Source: Nautiliaceae bacterium (GTDB lineage: Bacteria; Campylobacterota; Campylobacteria; Campylobacterales; Nautiliaceae). From it: DNA of 22,225 nucleotides. A program made the position numbers and the translations under genes. Positions 7,616-14,891 of the stretch are shown in pieces. The DNA lies in contig JALVUH010000146.1 of NCBI GenBank assembly GCA_027035735.1, positions 1 through 22,225 on the forward strand. Direction: 5' to 3'. Positions within the stretch are counted from its first letter, which is position 1. Each line of letters begins with the position of its first letter. A model generated the notes under the pieces. It saw only the letters and a program-made list of their open reading frames with translations. It searched no databases and was not told the DNA's origin.

Positions 7616-8731
7616 ATGAAAAGAAGAGATTTTTTAAAAACAAGTGCAGCGTTAGGAGTTTTGAGTGCAATGCCAAGTGTTAGTTTTGCAAAAGATGATG
7701 AAGTTAGAAGATTTAGAGTTCAATATTTTTTCAATATCAAATATCCGGCAAAAGAGTATCCTGCAAGACTTTGGAATCCGATGCCTTATAATGCCGATTA
7801 TCAGCATGTAAGGATTTTAAATTTTGATGGAAACTATAACGAATATGATTTAAATAACAATAATGAATATTCAGCAAATACTTTTTATGCAAAATGGAAT
7901 AAATCGGATATGCCAAAAATTGTTTTGATGGAGATGGTAGTTGAGACAAAATACAGAACTGTTCCTATTGATAAAATTGAATGGGCAAGTAAGCAAAACT
8001 TACCTTATCCAAAAGAAGTGAAAAAATATCTTCTTCCAACAGCTCATATTCCAACAACAGGAATTATTAAAGCACTAGCAGATAGAATTGTTGGAGATAC
8101 AAAAGATAGATTTGAGAGAGTTAAAAAAATTTATTATTGGTGCACAGCTCATACATACAGAGATAAAAAAGTGATTGGTTGTGGTAAAGGTGATGTTAGA
8201 AAAATGGTAAAACCAGAACCAATTGAAGAGATTTATAAAAAAGGATATTTTGGTGGAAAATGTACTGATTTAAGCTCTTTATTTGTAGCATTAACAAGAG
8301 CGGCAGGAATTCCTGCAAGAGAAGTATTTGGTATTAGACTTGGTAAGAGTCATTTTGATAAAGCTCTTGGAAAAAGTGATAAAAATGGATTTGCAAATAT
8401 TACTACTTGGCAACATTGTAGAGCTGAGTATTATATTCCAGGAGCTGGATGGATTCCAACAGACCCTGCAGATATTACAAAATTAGAGCTTGTTGAACAT
8501 TTAAAATATGATGATCCAAAAGTTCAAACATTAGTTAAAAAATATCTGCATTCTTGGGAAATGAACTGGATGGCATTTAATCATGCAAGAGATTTTGTTT
8601 TATATCCAAGACCTGTTCAATATCCTCTTAATATGTTTGGATATCCTTATGCTGAGGTTAATGATGATGTATTGAATTATTATGTTCCAAAATCATTTGA
8701 ATATAAAATTACATCTCAGGAAATCTTTTAA
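7616..8731 (+). CDS. Tat-exported transglutaminase-like protein
   Basis: A 371-residue protein with a twin-arginine signal (MKRRDFLKTSAALGVLSAMP, cleavage probably after SFA near residue 25). A transglutaminase/papain-like core follows, with the triad Cys216 (FGGKCTDLSSLF), His267 (TTWQHCRAEYY) and Asp283 (WIPTDPADIT). The residues around them match the bacterial transglut_core family, whose members are proteases or amide hydrolases more often than true transglutaminases. An in-frame start 72 bases upstream would lie inside the oxidoreductase gene. The ATG at 7616 has the AAGGAG site at 7604 and begins the Tat signal, so it is preferred. It sits ten bases after the molybdoenzyme and overlaps the next gene by one base (TAATG). 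The role is unknown; processing or maturation of the exported enzyme, or of a selenium-carrying peptide or thiol, is only a guess. Confidence 0.82.
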   Translation: MKRRDFLKTSAALGVLSAMPSVSFAKDDEVRRFRVQYFFNIKYPAKEYPARLWNPMPYNADYQHVRILNFDGNYNEYDLNNNNEYSANTFYAKWNKSDMPKIVLMEMVVETKYRTVPIDKIEWASKQNLPYPKEVKKYLLPTAHIPTTGIIKALADRIVGDTKDRFERVKKIYYWCTAHTYRDKKVIGCGKGDVRKMVKPEPIEEIYKKGYFGGKCTDLSSLFVALTRAAGIPAREVFGIRLGKSHFDKALGKSDKNGFANITTWQHCRAEYYIPGAGWIPTDPADITKLELVEHLKYDDPKVQTLVKKYLHSWEMNWMAFNHARDFVLYPRPVQYPLNMFGYPYAEVNDDVLNYYVPKSFEYKITSQEIF

Positions 8732-9309
8732 TGATAAAAAAAATAGATTGTAAAAATCTAGCTTGTCCTGAGCCTGTAATTAAGACAAAAGAAGCTTTAG
8801 AAGAAATGGATGAGGGAATTTTGGAAGTTGAGGTCAATTCCTTCTCATCCATTCAAAATGTAAAAAGATTTGCACAAAGCCAAGGGCTTTATGTAACCGA
8901 GAAAAAAGATGGAAAAAATACAATTTTGACTATTGTAAAAGGGTATGAGTGTGAATTACCCCCTCAAAAGGAGGATAAATCTTTTTGGGCTTTAATAGCT
9001 GGAGCGGTAATTACTGCGATTTTAGCCAGCACTTGTTGTCTTGGACCGCTTTTATTTTTAGTTTTTGGAGTAAGTGTTGGAAGTTTGTCGTTTTTGCATA
9101 TTTTTGCTCCTTATCATACCTATTTTTCAATTGCGGCGGTTTTAATTATTTTGTATCTTTGGGGCAATTACTTTTTTAAACTTAGAAAAAGACCTGTATG
9201 TGAGGGTAGTATTTGCAAAAATTATGTGAAATATTTAAGTATCGGTACGGTTTTTGTAATAATTATGCTAACATATCCTTACTGGGCTCAATATTTAATA
9301 AAGGAATGA
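8731..9309 (+). CDS. TusA-MerT fusion: thiol-carrier domain joined to a mercuric-type transporter
   Basis: A 192-residue fusion. Residues 1-75 are a TusA domain (NLACPEPV, Cys12). Residues about 84-192 form a MerT-like integral membrane protein with three hydrophobic segments (about 86-122, 131-148 and 168-187). The first contains the vicinal pair Cys102-Cys103 (ASTCCLGPLLF). The loop between the second and third holds Cys157 and Cys162 (RPVCEGSICKN), the two cysteine pairs expected of MerT. MerT takes a soft metal ion from periplasmic MerP to the cytoplasm. With the N-terminus inside, the TusA carrier would stand at the exit of the transporter. No merA or merR is present, so mercury detoxification is unlikely; import of a reduced selenium or sulfur species is my inference. 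The ATG overlaps the preceding stop. The stop is UGA, but reading on gives no family-like extension. Confidence 0.87.
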   Translation: MIKKIDCKNLACPEPVIKTKEALEEMDEGILEVEVNSFSSIQNVKRFAQSQGLYVTEKKDGKNTILTIVKGYECELPPQKEDKSFWALIAGAVITAILASTCCLGPLLFLVFGVSVGSLSFLHIFAPYHTYFSIAAVLIILYLWGNYFFKLRKRPVCEGSICKNYVKYLSIGTVFVIIMLTYPYWAQYLIKE

Positions 9310-9310
9310 A

Positions 9311-9592
9311 ATGAAAAAGTTTTTATTTTTAGCGATTTTAGTAGTGTTTTCATTTGCGGCAAAAAAAGAGGCAATTATTATTGTTAATGGTATGACTTGT
9401 CCATTATGCACAATGGCAGTAAAAACTTCTTTAAAACACACTCCTGGAGTTATAAGTGCAAAGGTGATTTTGCATAACAAAACAGCAACTGTTATTTATG
9501 ACGATACAAAAACAACTCCAAAAAAGCTTTTAAAAGCAATAGAAATTGTAGGATATAGCGGAAAAATAAAAGAGATAAAGGAGGTAAAATGA
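9311..9592 (+). CDS. MerP-like periplasmic heavy-metal-associated (HMA) domain protein
   Basis: A 93-residue protein with a Sec signal peptide (MKKFLFLAILVVFSFAA) and one HMA domain carrying GMTCPLC (Cys30, Cys33). The typical remainder follows: VKTSLKHTPGVISAKVILHN and AIEIVGYSGKI. MerP binds soft ions through this Cys pair in the periplasm and passes them to MerT. The gene lies one base after the TusA-MerT fusion and overlaps dsrE by four bases (ATGA), so the three form one translationally coupled set. The ligand is not known here. In this context a selenium compound is possible, and a copper or mercury ion cannot be excluded. The family call is secure. Confidence 0.88.
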   Translation: MKKFLFLAILVVFSFAAKKEAIIIVNGMTCPLCTMAVKTSLKHTPGVISAKVILHNKTATVIYDDTKTTPKKLLKAIEIVGYSGKIKEIKEVK

Positions 9593-9945
9593 AAATTTTA
9601 TTTATTTTCAATCACGAACCATACGATGGTAGCGATGTGACTTGGAATGGATTAAGACTTGCTAAAAATCTATTTGAAAGAGGAGAAGAAGTTAGAATTT
9701 TTCTTATGAATGATGCTGTAGATTTGGCAAGAGATTGCAATAAAAAACCTGATAATTATGATTTTGATTTGGTGGAGATGCTAAAAGAGATGTATAAAAA
9801 TGGAGTAAAACTTAAAGTTTGTGGAACTTGTCAAGCAAGATGTGGACTTTTTAAAAATGAGCCTTATTTTGCACCTGAGATTAAAGGGACAATGAACGAT
9901 TTGGCTGAGTGGGTTCAAACAAGCGATAAAATTTTAACTTTCTAA
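9589..9945 (+). CDS. DsrE-family (YchN-like) protein
   Basis: A 118-residue single-domain DsrE/DsrF-like protein. The N-terminus MKILFIFNHEPYDGSDVTWN, followed by GLRLAKNLFERGEEVRIFLM, is typical of the family. The C-terminal half has three cysteines, VCGTCQARCG (Cys78, Cys81, Cys85), where sulfur-transfer DsrE proteins carry their reactive thiol. A further Cys50 lies in ARDCNKKP. DsrE proteins relay persulfide sulfur with TusA partners in the cytoplasm. With TusA domains in two neighbouring proteins and selD eight bases downstream, a relay of selenide or selenopersulfide to SelD is a reasonable inference. The ATG has an ideal AAGGAGG site and overlaps the merP-like stop. Confidence 0.86.
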   Translation: MKILFIFNHEPYDGSDVTWNGLRLAKNLFERGEEVRIFLMNDAVDLARDCNKKPDNYDFDLVEMLKEMYKNGVKLKVCGTCQARCGLFKNEPYFAPEIKGTMNDLAEWVQTSDKILTF

Positions 9946-9953
9946 GGAAAGAG

Positions 9954-10988
9954 ATGGAATATAAAAACAAAAAACTTACAAAGTTTGTAAGAGCAGCTGG
10001 GTGAGCAGGGAAATTAGCTCCGGGTGAGCTTGAAGGAGTTACTTGTTCTTTAGAAAAAAAAGGAGAGAATTTAATTGTCGGGTTTGAAGGCAATGAAGAT
10101 GCAAGTGTGTATAAATTAAGTGATGATATTGCTTTAATTCAGACAGTTGATTTTATTACGCCTGTTGTTGATGACCCATTTCTTTATGGACAAATTGCAG
10201 CTGCTAATTCTTTGAGTGATGTATTTGCTATGGGAGCTGATGTAAAAACTGCTCTTAATCTTGTGGGATTTGATAGTTGTCATCATGATAAAGAGACTTT
10301 AAATGAAATTTTAAGAGGAGGAGAGAGCAAAGTTAAAGAGTGTGGAGGAGTGTTAGCTGGTGGGCATACCATTGAAACACCTGAAATGCTTTATGGGCTT
10401 AGTGTAACCGGAACAGCACATCCTAATAAAATTGTAAGAAACAATACTTTAAAAGAAGGTGATTTAATTATTCTTACAAAACCTCTTGGAATGGGAATTT
10501 TAACAACTGCAATAAAAGCAGATTTAGTTGGAATGGATGTAATTTTAAAAGTTGCTAATATTTTAAGAGAGCTTAATTACAAAGCTTCTATTTTAGCAAG
10601 AAGTATAGCAAATGCAATGACAGATGTTACAGGGTTTGGATTGTTGGGGCATTTGTATGAGATGAGTGCAGATAAAATGAGTATAAAAATTCATTTTGAT
10701 AAAGTGCCTTATTTAAAAGAAGCGATTGAGATGGCTAGTATGGGGATAATACCTGCTGGAAGTTACAATAATCAGGAATTTTTAAAAGATAAGGTTGAGA
10801 AAAAAAGAGAGCTTAGTTTTGAAGAAGAGATGATTTTATATGATGCTCAAACAAGTGGAGGGCTTTTGATAAGTCTTGAAGAAAAAAAAGCATTTGATTT
10901 AATAGAAAAAATGAAAAATGAAGGAATAGATGCTTCAATTATTGCAGAAGTTGGTTCTAAAGAAAATAAACCTCTAATTATTATCTAA
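9954..10988 (+). CDS. selD: Selenophosphate synthetase SelD, selenocysteine-containing
   Basis: A 344-residue SelD whose active-site residue is encoded by an in-frame UGA (codon 17, bases 10002-10004). The start ATG at 9954, after AAGGAAAG, gives RAAG-U-AGKLAPGELEG, which aligns with the (C/U)xxK catalytic loop, Lys being residue 20. A conventional start at 10107 would drop about 51 residues, including this loop. Downstream motifs include QTVDFITPVVDDPFLYGQIA, GGHTIETPEMLYGL, MTDVTGFGLLGHLYEM and AQTSGGLLISL, the AIRS-family ATP and metal sites. SelD makes selenophosphate from selenide and ATP. A hairpin suited to a bacterial SECIS follows the UGA. SelD is the hub between the upstream import genes and the downstream selA and selB. 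Confidence 0.95.
10005..10030 (+). promoter_or_regulatory. Candidate bacterial SECIS element in selD
   Basis: Eleven bases after the UGA (10002-10004), AGCTC (10016-10020) pairs with GAGCT (10026-10030) around the loop CGGGT. The spacing agrees with the upper stem-loop known for E. coli fdhF. The lower stem is weak by eye. It would recruit SelB to decode UGA as Sec. Confidence 0.7.
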
Positions 10989-11005
10989 CTCTTTTTCTTC
11001 TTTTT

Positions 11006-11014
11006 TGGTAAAAT
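11006..11014 (+). promoter_or_regulatory. Possible extended -10 promoter for selAB
   Basis: TGGTAAAAT in the 45-base gap between selD and selA resembles an extended -10 element, 20 bases before the selA ATG. It may give selAB a second promoter, but read-through from upstream is equally likely. Confidence 0.35.
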
Positions 11015-11033
11015 AAACTAAAAAAGGCTTATA

Positions 11034-12380
11034 ATGCAAAATCTTTTTAGGCAAATACCTAAAGTTGATAAAGTTATTCAAAAATTTAAAGATTATGATA
11101 AAGAAATTATTTCAAAAATTACAAAAGAGGTAATTGAACAATTAAGAGAAGATATAAAAAATAAAAAAATTAATGAAATTGATGAAAGTAGAGTTTTAAA
11201 AATTATAGAAAATAAATATCATGATATTTTAACTCCTTCAATTAAAAATGTTATAAATGCTACTGGTGTGATTATTCATACAAATCTTGGAAGAAGCTTG
11301 ATTGATGAGGAAATTTTTGAAAGGGCAAAGCAAATTAGCACTCATTATTGTAATTTAGAATATGATTTAGATAAAGGCAAAAGAGGAGATAGATATCATC
11401 ATACGGCAAAACATTTAAGTTTTCTTTTTGGGAGTGAAGATGCTTTAATAGTAAATAATAATGCTGCTGCAGTATTTTTAGTCCTAAATACTTTTGCTAA
11501 AAATAAAGAAGTTGTAGTTTCTCGTGGAGAACTTGTAGAAATTGGAGGAAGTTTTAGGGTCCCTGAAGTTATGAATGCAAGTGGAGCTATTTTGAAAGAA
11601 GTTGGAACTACAAATAAAACTCATAAAAAAGATTATATAAACGCAATTAATGAAAATACTGCAATGCTTATGAAAGTTCATAAATCAAATTATTCTATTG
11701 AAGGTTTTACGGCTGAGGTCTCTTTTGATGAAATTATAAAAATGGCAAGAGAGTATAAATTGCTTGATTATTATGATTTGGGTAGTGCATATGTTCCAAA
11801 ACTTCCTTATTCTTTAAGTAATTACGAACCTTCAATTCTTGATATTATGAAACATAATCCAAGTTTAGTTAGTTTTAGTGGAGATAAACTGTTTGGAGGA
11901 GTTCAAGCTGGTATTATTCTTGGGAAAAAAGAGCTTATAGCAAAACTTAAACAAAATCAAATTTTAAGAATGTTTAGAGTAGATAAAATTACAATTTCTC
12001 TTATTGAAGAAACAGCAATTGCTTATATTAAGAAAAATTACGATAAAATTCCAACATTAAAAATGCTTTTTACTTCTGTGGATGAACTTAAAAAAAGAGC
12101 TGATAAGTTTTTGTCTTTAACTCCTTCTTTAAGGGCTGAAATTATAGATACTTTTACATATGTAGGTGGTGGAACTATGCCAAATAAAAAAATTCCAAGT
12201 GTGGCAGTGGCAATTGATGGAAATGCTAAAAAATGGGAAGAGAGATTTAGAGAAAAACTTGTAATTGGTAGAATAGAAAATGAGAAATTTTTACTTGATT
12301 TTAGAACTATTCAAGAAGATGAAATAGAGAAATTAGCTGCTATTACAAATGAATTATTGAGTTGTGGAGTGAGAGTATGA
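11034..12380 (+). CDS. selA: L-seryl-tRNA(Sec) selenium transferase SelA
   Basis: A 448-residue PLP enzyme, close to the usual 450-470. It converts Ser-tRNA(Sec) to selenocysteinyl-tRNA(Sec) with selenophosphate in the cytoplasm, as a large homodecamer. Motifs include INATGVIIHTNLGRSLI (74-90), NNNAAAVFLVLNTFA (141-155), RGELVEIGGSFRVPEVM (164-180) and the PLP lysine Lys285 in VSFSGDKLFGGVQAGI. The ATG has an AAAAAGG site. The stop TGA overlaps the selB ATG (ATGA), so selA and selB are translationally coupled. No missing residues or frame problems are seen. Confidence 0.96.
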   Translation: MQNLFRQIPKVDKVIQKFKDYDKEIISKITKEVIEQLREDIKNKKINEIDESRVLKIIENKYHDILTPSIKNVINATGVIIHTNLGRSLIDEEIFERAKQISTHYCNLEYDLDKGKRGDRYHHTAKHLSFLFGSEDALIVNNNAAAVFLVLNTFAKNKEVVVSRGELVEIGGSFRVPEVMNASGAILKEVGTTNKTHKKDYINAINENTAMLMKVHKSNYSIEGFTAEVSFDEIIKMAREYKLLDYYDLGSAYVPKLPYSLSNYEPSILDIMKHNPSLVSFSGDKLFGGVQAGIILGKKELIAKLKQNQILRMFRVDKITISLIEETAIAYIKKNYDKIPTLKMLFTSVDELKKRADKFLSLTPSLRAEIIDTFTYVGGGTMPNKKIPSVAVAIDGNAKKWEERFREKLVIGRIENEKFLLDFRTIQEDEIEKLAAITNELLSCGVRV

Positions 12381-14206
12381 GACATATAATTATAGGAACT
12401 GCAGGTCATGTAGACCATGGTAAAACTTCTTTAATTGAGGCAATGACAGGATATAATGGAGATGAATTAAAAGAAGAAAAAGAAAGAGGTATTACTATTG
12501 ATCTCTCTTTTACAAATATGAAAAGAGATGATGTAAATGTAGCTTTTATAGATGTTCCTGGACATGAAAAACTTGTTAAAAATATGATAAGCGGGGCTTT
12601 TGGATTTGATGCTACACTTTTTGCTATTGATGTAAATGAAGGGATTATGCCTCAAACAATTGAGCATTTGGAAGTTTTAAATATTTTAAAAGTTCAAAAT
12701 ATTATTGTAGCTTTAACAAAATGTGATTTGGCTACTGATGAACTTATAGAAAAGAGAAAAGAAGAGATAAAAGAGCTTATAAAAAATTATAAAAATTTAA
12801 AACTTCTTGAAATTATCCCAACTTCAATAAAAGATAAAGAGTCTATTGAAAGACTTAAAAATTATCTTTTTAATCTACCTCCTAGGAAATTAAATACTTC
12901 AAAATTTTTTAGATATTACATAGATAGAGTGTTTTCTCTAAAAGGTATAGGAACTGTTGTAACAGGAACTGTCCTTAGTGGCAATTTAAAAGTAGGAGAT
13001 AAAGTTTATATAAATGAACTTGAAAAAGTTGTAAATGTAAAAAATCTTCAAGTTCATGGAGAAAATGTAAATGAAATTTTTACTCATGAAAGAGCAGCAA
13101 TAAATCTTAATATTCCTCATAAAGAGCTTCAAAAAGGGTATTTATTAAGCTCAAAAGGGTATCTTAGAGGATTTAAATTAATTGATGTTTATATTGAGCC
13201 TGTAAATGGTAAAGAGATAGCACATAATATGGATGTTTTATTTATTAGTGGAGCAAAAAGAATTCCAGGTAAAATTTTGATGTTTAATCCAAATGATAAA
13301 AAAGGTTTTGCAACTATTAAATTAAAAGAGAAAGCATATCTTGTTTATAAAGATCCTTTTGTAGTTCTTCATAATGGTAGAGTAGTAGGAGGAGGAGAAG
13401 TTTTAAATCCAATAGCAGACCCTATTAAAAAGAAAAAGAAAGTTGATTTACTTAAAGAGTTAAAAGAGGCTAATTTCAAAAAAGCATTTGAAATTTTAGT
13501 TGAAAATCACAAAAGAGGATTTGGGCTTTTACAAAGTTATCAAAGATTTAATTTAACTCCAAAAGAGGCACTAAATATTGCAAAAGAGCTTGAAAATGTA
13601 TTTATAGATGAAGAAAATTATAATGTTTTTCATAAAAATGTAAGAAGTGAAATTAAAAGAATTATTAAAGATATTTATGAAAAAAATGCTTTAGCTTTTC
13701 TATCTCCTGCATCTGTTAAGCTTAGAATAAAATGGGCAAGTGAAGGGATTATAAAATCTGTAATGGATGAATTGGTAGAAGAAGGCTTTTTGGTAAAAGA
13801 GGGTGCTATTTATAAGAAAAAAGATGTGGCAAATGCTAATGTTGAAAAATCTGTAGAAAATAGACTTCTTGCAATTCTTGAAAATTCAGGTGCAACTCCA
13901 GAAGCTCCATATAATATTTATGAAAAACTTAATATTGATAGAAAAGTTGGTGATAATGCAATGAAAAAATTAACTTCTTCTAAAAAAGTAGTAAGACTTG
14001 CTCATAATATTTTTGTAGCAAGCAATCATTTGCAAAATATGATAAATAAAATGAAAGATATAATCAAAAAAAGAGGTTATATTGATGTTAAAGTTTTCAA
14101 AGAAGAGATGCCAATGAGTAGAAAATATATTGTGGCATATTTAGATTATCTAGATCAGTTAGGAGATATCGTAAAAATAGATAATAAAAGATATCTTAAA
14201 ACTTAA
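12377..14206 (+). CDS. selB: Selenocysteine-specific elongation factor SelB
   Basis: A 609-residue GTPase that carries Sec-tRNA to UGA codons marked by SECIS. The EF-Tu-like part shows G1 GTAGHVDHGKTSL, G2-region ERGITIDLSF, G3 DVPGHEKLVKNM and G4 TKCD. Domains II and III follow (FSLKGIGTVVTGTVLSG). The C-terminal 230 residues form the SECIS-binding winged helices (for example FLSPASVKLRIKWASEGIIK, near residue 445). A TTG five codons upstream is open, but the ATG at 12377 is preferred. It begins the conserved MRHIIIGTAGHVDHGK, overlaps the selA stop as ATGA and follows GGAGTGAG. It is the last gene of the plus-strand block; no clear terminator follows it. Confidence 0.96.
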   Translation: MRHIIIGTAGHVDHGKTSLIEAMTGYNGDELKEEKERGITIDLSFTNMKRDDVNVAFIDVPGHEKLVKNMISGAFGFDATLFAIDVNEGIMPQTIEHLEVLNILKVQNIIVALTKCDLATDELIEKRKEEIKELIKNYKNLKLLEIIPTSIKDKESIERLKNYLFNLPPRKLNTSKFFRYYIDRVFSLKGIGTVVTGTVLSGNLKVGDKVYINELEKVVNVKNLQVHGENVNEIFTHERAAINLNIPHKELQKGYLLSSKGYLRGFKLIDVYIEPVNGKEIAHNMDVLFISGAKRIPGKILMFNPNDKKGFATIKLKEKAYLVYKDPFVVLHNGRVVGGGEVLNPIADPIKKKKKVDLLKELKEANFKKAFEILVENHKRGFGLLQSYQRFNLTPKEALNIAKELENVFIDEENYNVFHKNVRSEIKRIIKDIYEKNALAFLSPASVKLRIKWASEGIIKSVMDELVEEGFLVKEGAIYKKKDVANANVEKSVENRLLAILENSGATPEAPYNIYEKLNIDRKVGDNAMKKLTSSKKVVRLAHNIFVASNHLQNMINKMKDIIKKRGYIDVKVFKEEMPMSRKYIVAYLDYLDQLGDIVKIDNKRYLKT

Positions 14207-14257
14207 TCTCTTTTTTCTTTTTGTTATTAAAAAGTGTCGGAGGTAAAATATCTTTAA

Positions 14258-14308
14258 TAAAAAAACGCTAAAAATTGTGAGGCTACACCGTAGCCCTAAT
14301 AAGCGTTA
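14258..14308 (-). terminator. Hairpin and U-tract after the small exported protein
   Basis: Read on the minus strand, GGGCTAC-GGT-GTAGCCT (14296-14280) forms a 7-bp hairpin. It is enclosed by AACGCT (14307-14302) and AGCGTT (14269-14264), which is followed at once by a T-run. It works as a terminator for the gene ending at 14309. The large internal loop (TATTA opposite about 10 bases) is unusual, and the inner hairpin is also placed like a SECIS. Confidence 0.65.
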
Positions 14309-14659
14309 TCAGCCAGCAGGAATTTTACCCTCAACAATACCAACTAAAAAGTCTTCTAAATCTTTTAGTCTTCTTTTGTTGTGGGCAAAATATTTTTCAA
14401 TAATTTTTGCTGCTTTTTTGTAACCTTTTTTTTCAAGTAATTGAATTAAAGGTTTAGCATCATCTTTAAATAATGCTTTTAATTGAGATGGTGTTTGAAC
14501 ACCTAAGATTTGAACCATCTTTGTTGCTTTAATGTGTGTTCTGTGAGTGATGTATCTTTTGTAATATCTAAAACCTTTGTTGTAGTCTGCAAACACGGCA
14601 GTTGTTCCAACACTCGCAAGTAGCAAACCTGCTACTAAAGCATTTCTGAACAATTTCAT
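14309..14659 (-). CDS. Small exported protein of unknown function, possible C-terminal selenocysteine
   Basis: A 116-residue protein with a clear Sec signal peptide (MKLFRNALVAGLLLASVGTT AVFA, cleavage probably near residue 24). The mature part is basic and helical, about 92 residues, with segments DYNKGFRYYKRYITHRTHIK and LKDLEDFLVGIVEGKIPAG. It has no cysteine. I do not recognise a domain; it recalls small periplasmic proteins of Campylobacterota, but no function can be given. The reading ends at TGA, directly followed by TAA. A 7-bp hairpin with a GGU loop starts 12 bases after the TGA, so the TGA could encode a penultimate Sec (see findings). The gene lies between selB and selC. It has an AAAGGAG site and a good own promoter. 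Confidence 0.75.
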   Translation of the reverse strand: MKLFRNALVAGLLLASVGTTAVFADYNKGFRYYKRYITHRTHIKATKMVQILGVQTPSQLKALFKDDAKPLIQLLEKKGYKKAAKIIEKYFAHNKRRLKDLEDFLVGIVEGKIPAG

Positions 14660-14692
14660 TTGAGTCTCCTTTAAAAATTTAACTGCACTTAT

Positions 14693-14721
14693 ATTATAAC
14701 ATTGAATGAGAAAAATTTCAA
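14693..14721 (-). promoter_or_regulatory. Promoter of the small exported protein
   Basis: On the minus strand TTGAAA (14721-14716) and TATAAT (14698-14693) are exactly 17 bases apart. The ATG is 33 bases beyond the -10 box, after AAAGGAG. Confidence 0.75.
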
Positions 14722-14761
14722 GAATATAATAAACTTATGAATGAAGATTCGTTAGAGTTTT

Positions 14762-14860
14762 TGGCGGAAGGGGGTAGGAATCGAACCTACCGGGCAAGCA
14801 GTCACCTGCCGCCCCATCGGGTTTGAAGCCCGAGGCGTCCACCAGGATCGCATCCCCTCC
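14762..14860 (-). tRNA. selC: Selenocysteine tRNA, anticodon UCA
   Basis: A 99-base tRNA on the minus strand with an encoded CCA end. The anticodon arm TCGGG-CTTCAAA-CCCGA presents UCA, which reads UGA. The long variable arm GGGCGGCAG-GTGA-CTGCTTGCCC and the T arm GTAGG-TTCGATT-CCTAC are clear. The acceptor begins GGAGGGGA and ends CCCCTTCC before GCCA, an extended 8-position stem with one G-U pair and an A-C mismatch as I pair it. Length, anticodon and arm sizes together identify tRNA(Sec). It lies just downstream of the PhoH-like gene. Confidence 0.96.
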
Positions 14861-14872
14861 AATGAGGAGTAT

Positions 14873-14880
14873 TATTATAC
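14873..14880 (-). promoter_or_regulatory. -10 box upstream of selC
   Basis: TATAAT reads on the minus strand in the short gap between the PhoH-like gene and the tRNA, about 13 bases before the tRNA 5' end. The -35 side falls in the end of the PhoH-like gene and is weak, so selC may be transcribed alone, with phoH, or both. Confidence 0.5.
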
Positions 14881-14891
14881 CAAAAATCTCA

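Noticed and set aside
9307..9309. UGA at the end of TusA-MerT as selenocysteine
   Set aside because: Read-through gives no MerT-like sequence, and the next gene starts one base later. It is an ordinary stop.
8731..9592. A mercury-resistance (mer) operon
   Set aside because: No merA, merR or merB is present. The TusA fusion and the sel gene neighbours fit chalcogen handling better.
9881..10093. Minus-strand 70-residue frame over the start of selD
   Set aside because: It is antisense to dsrE and selD coding sequence with no ribosome site and no family-like sequence.
10107..10988. selD starting at 10107 (GTG)
   Set aside because: It would lack the catalytic (C/U)xxK loop. The frame upstream is open except for the UGA that encodes Sec, with a good start at 9954.
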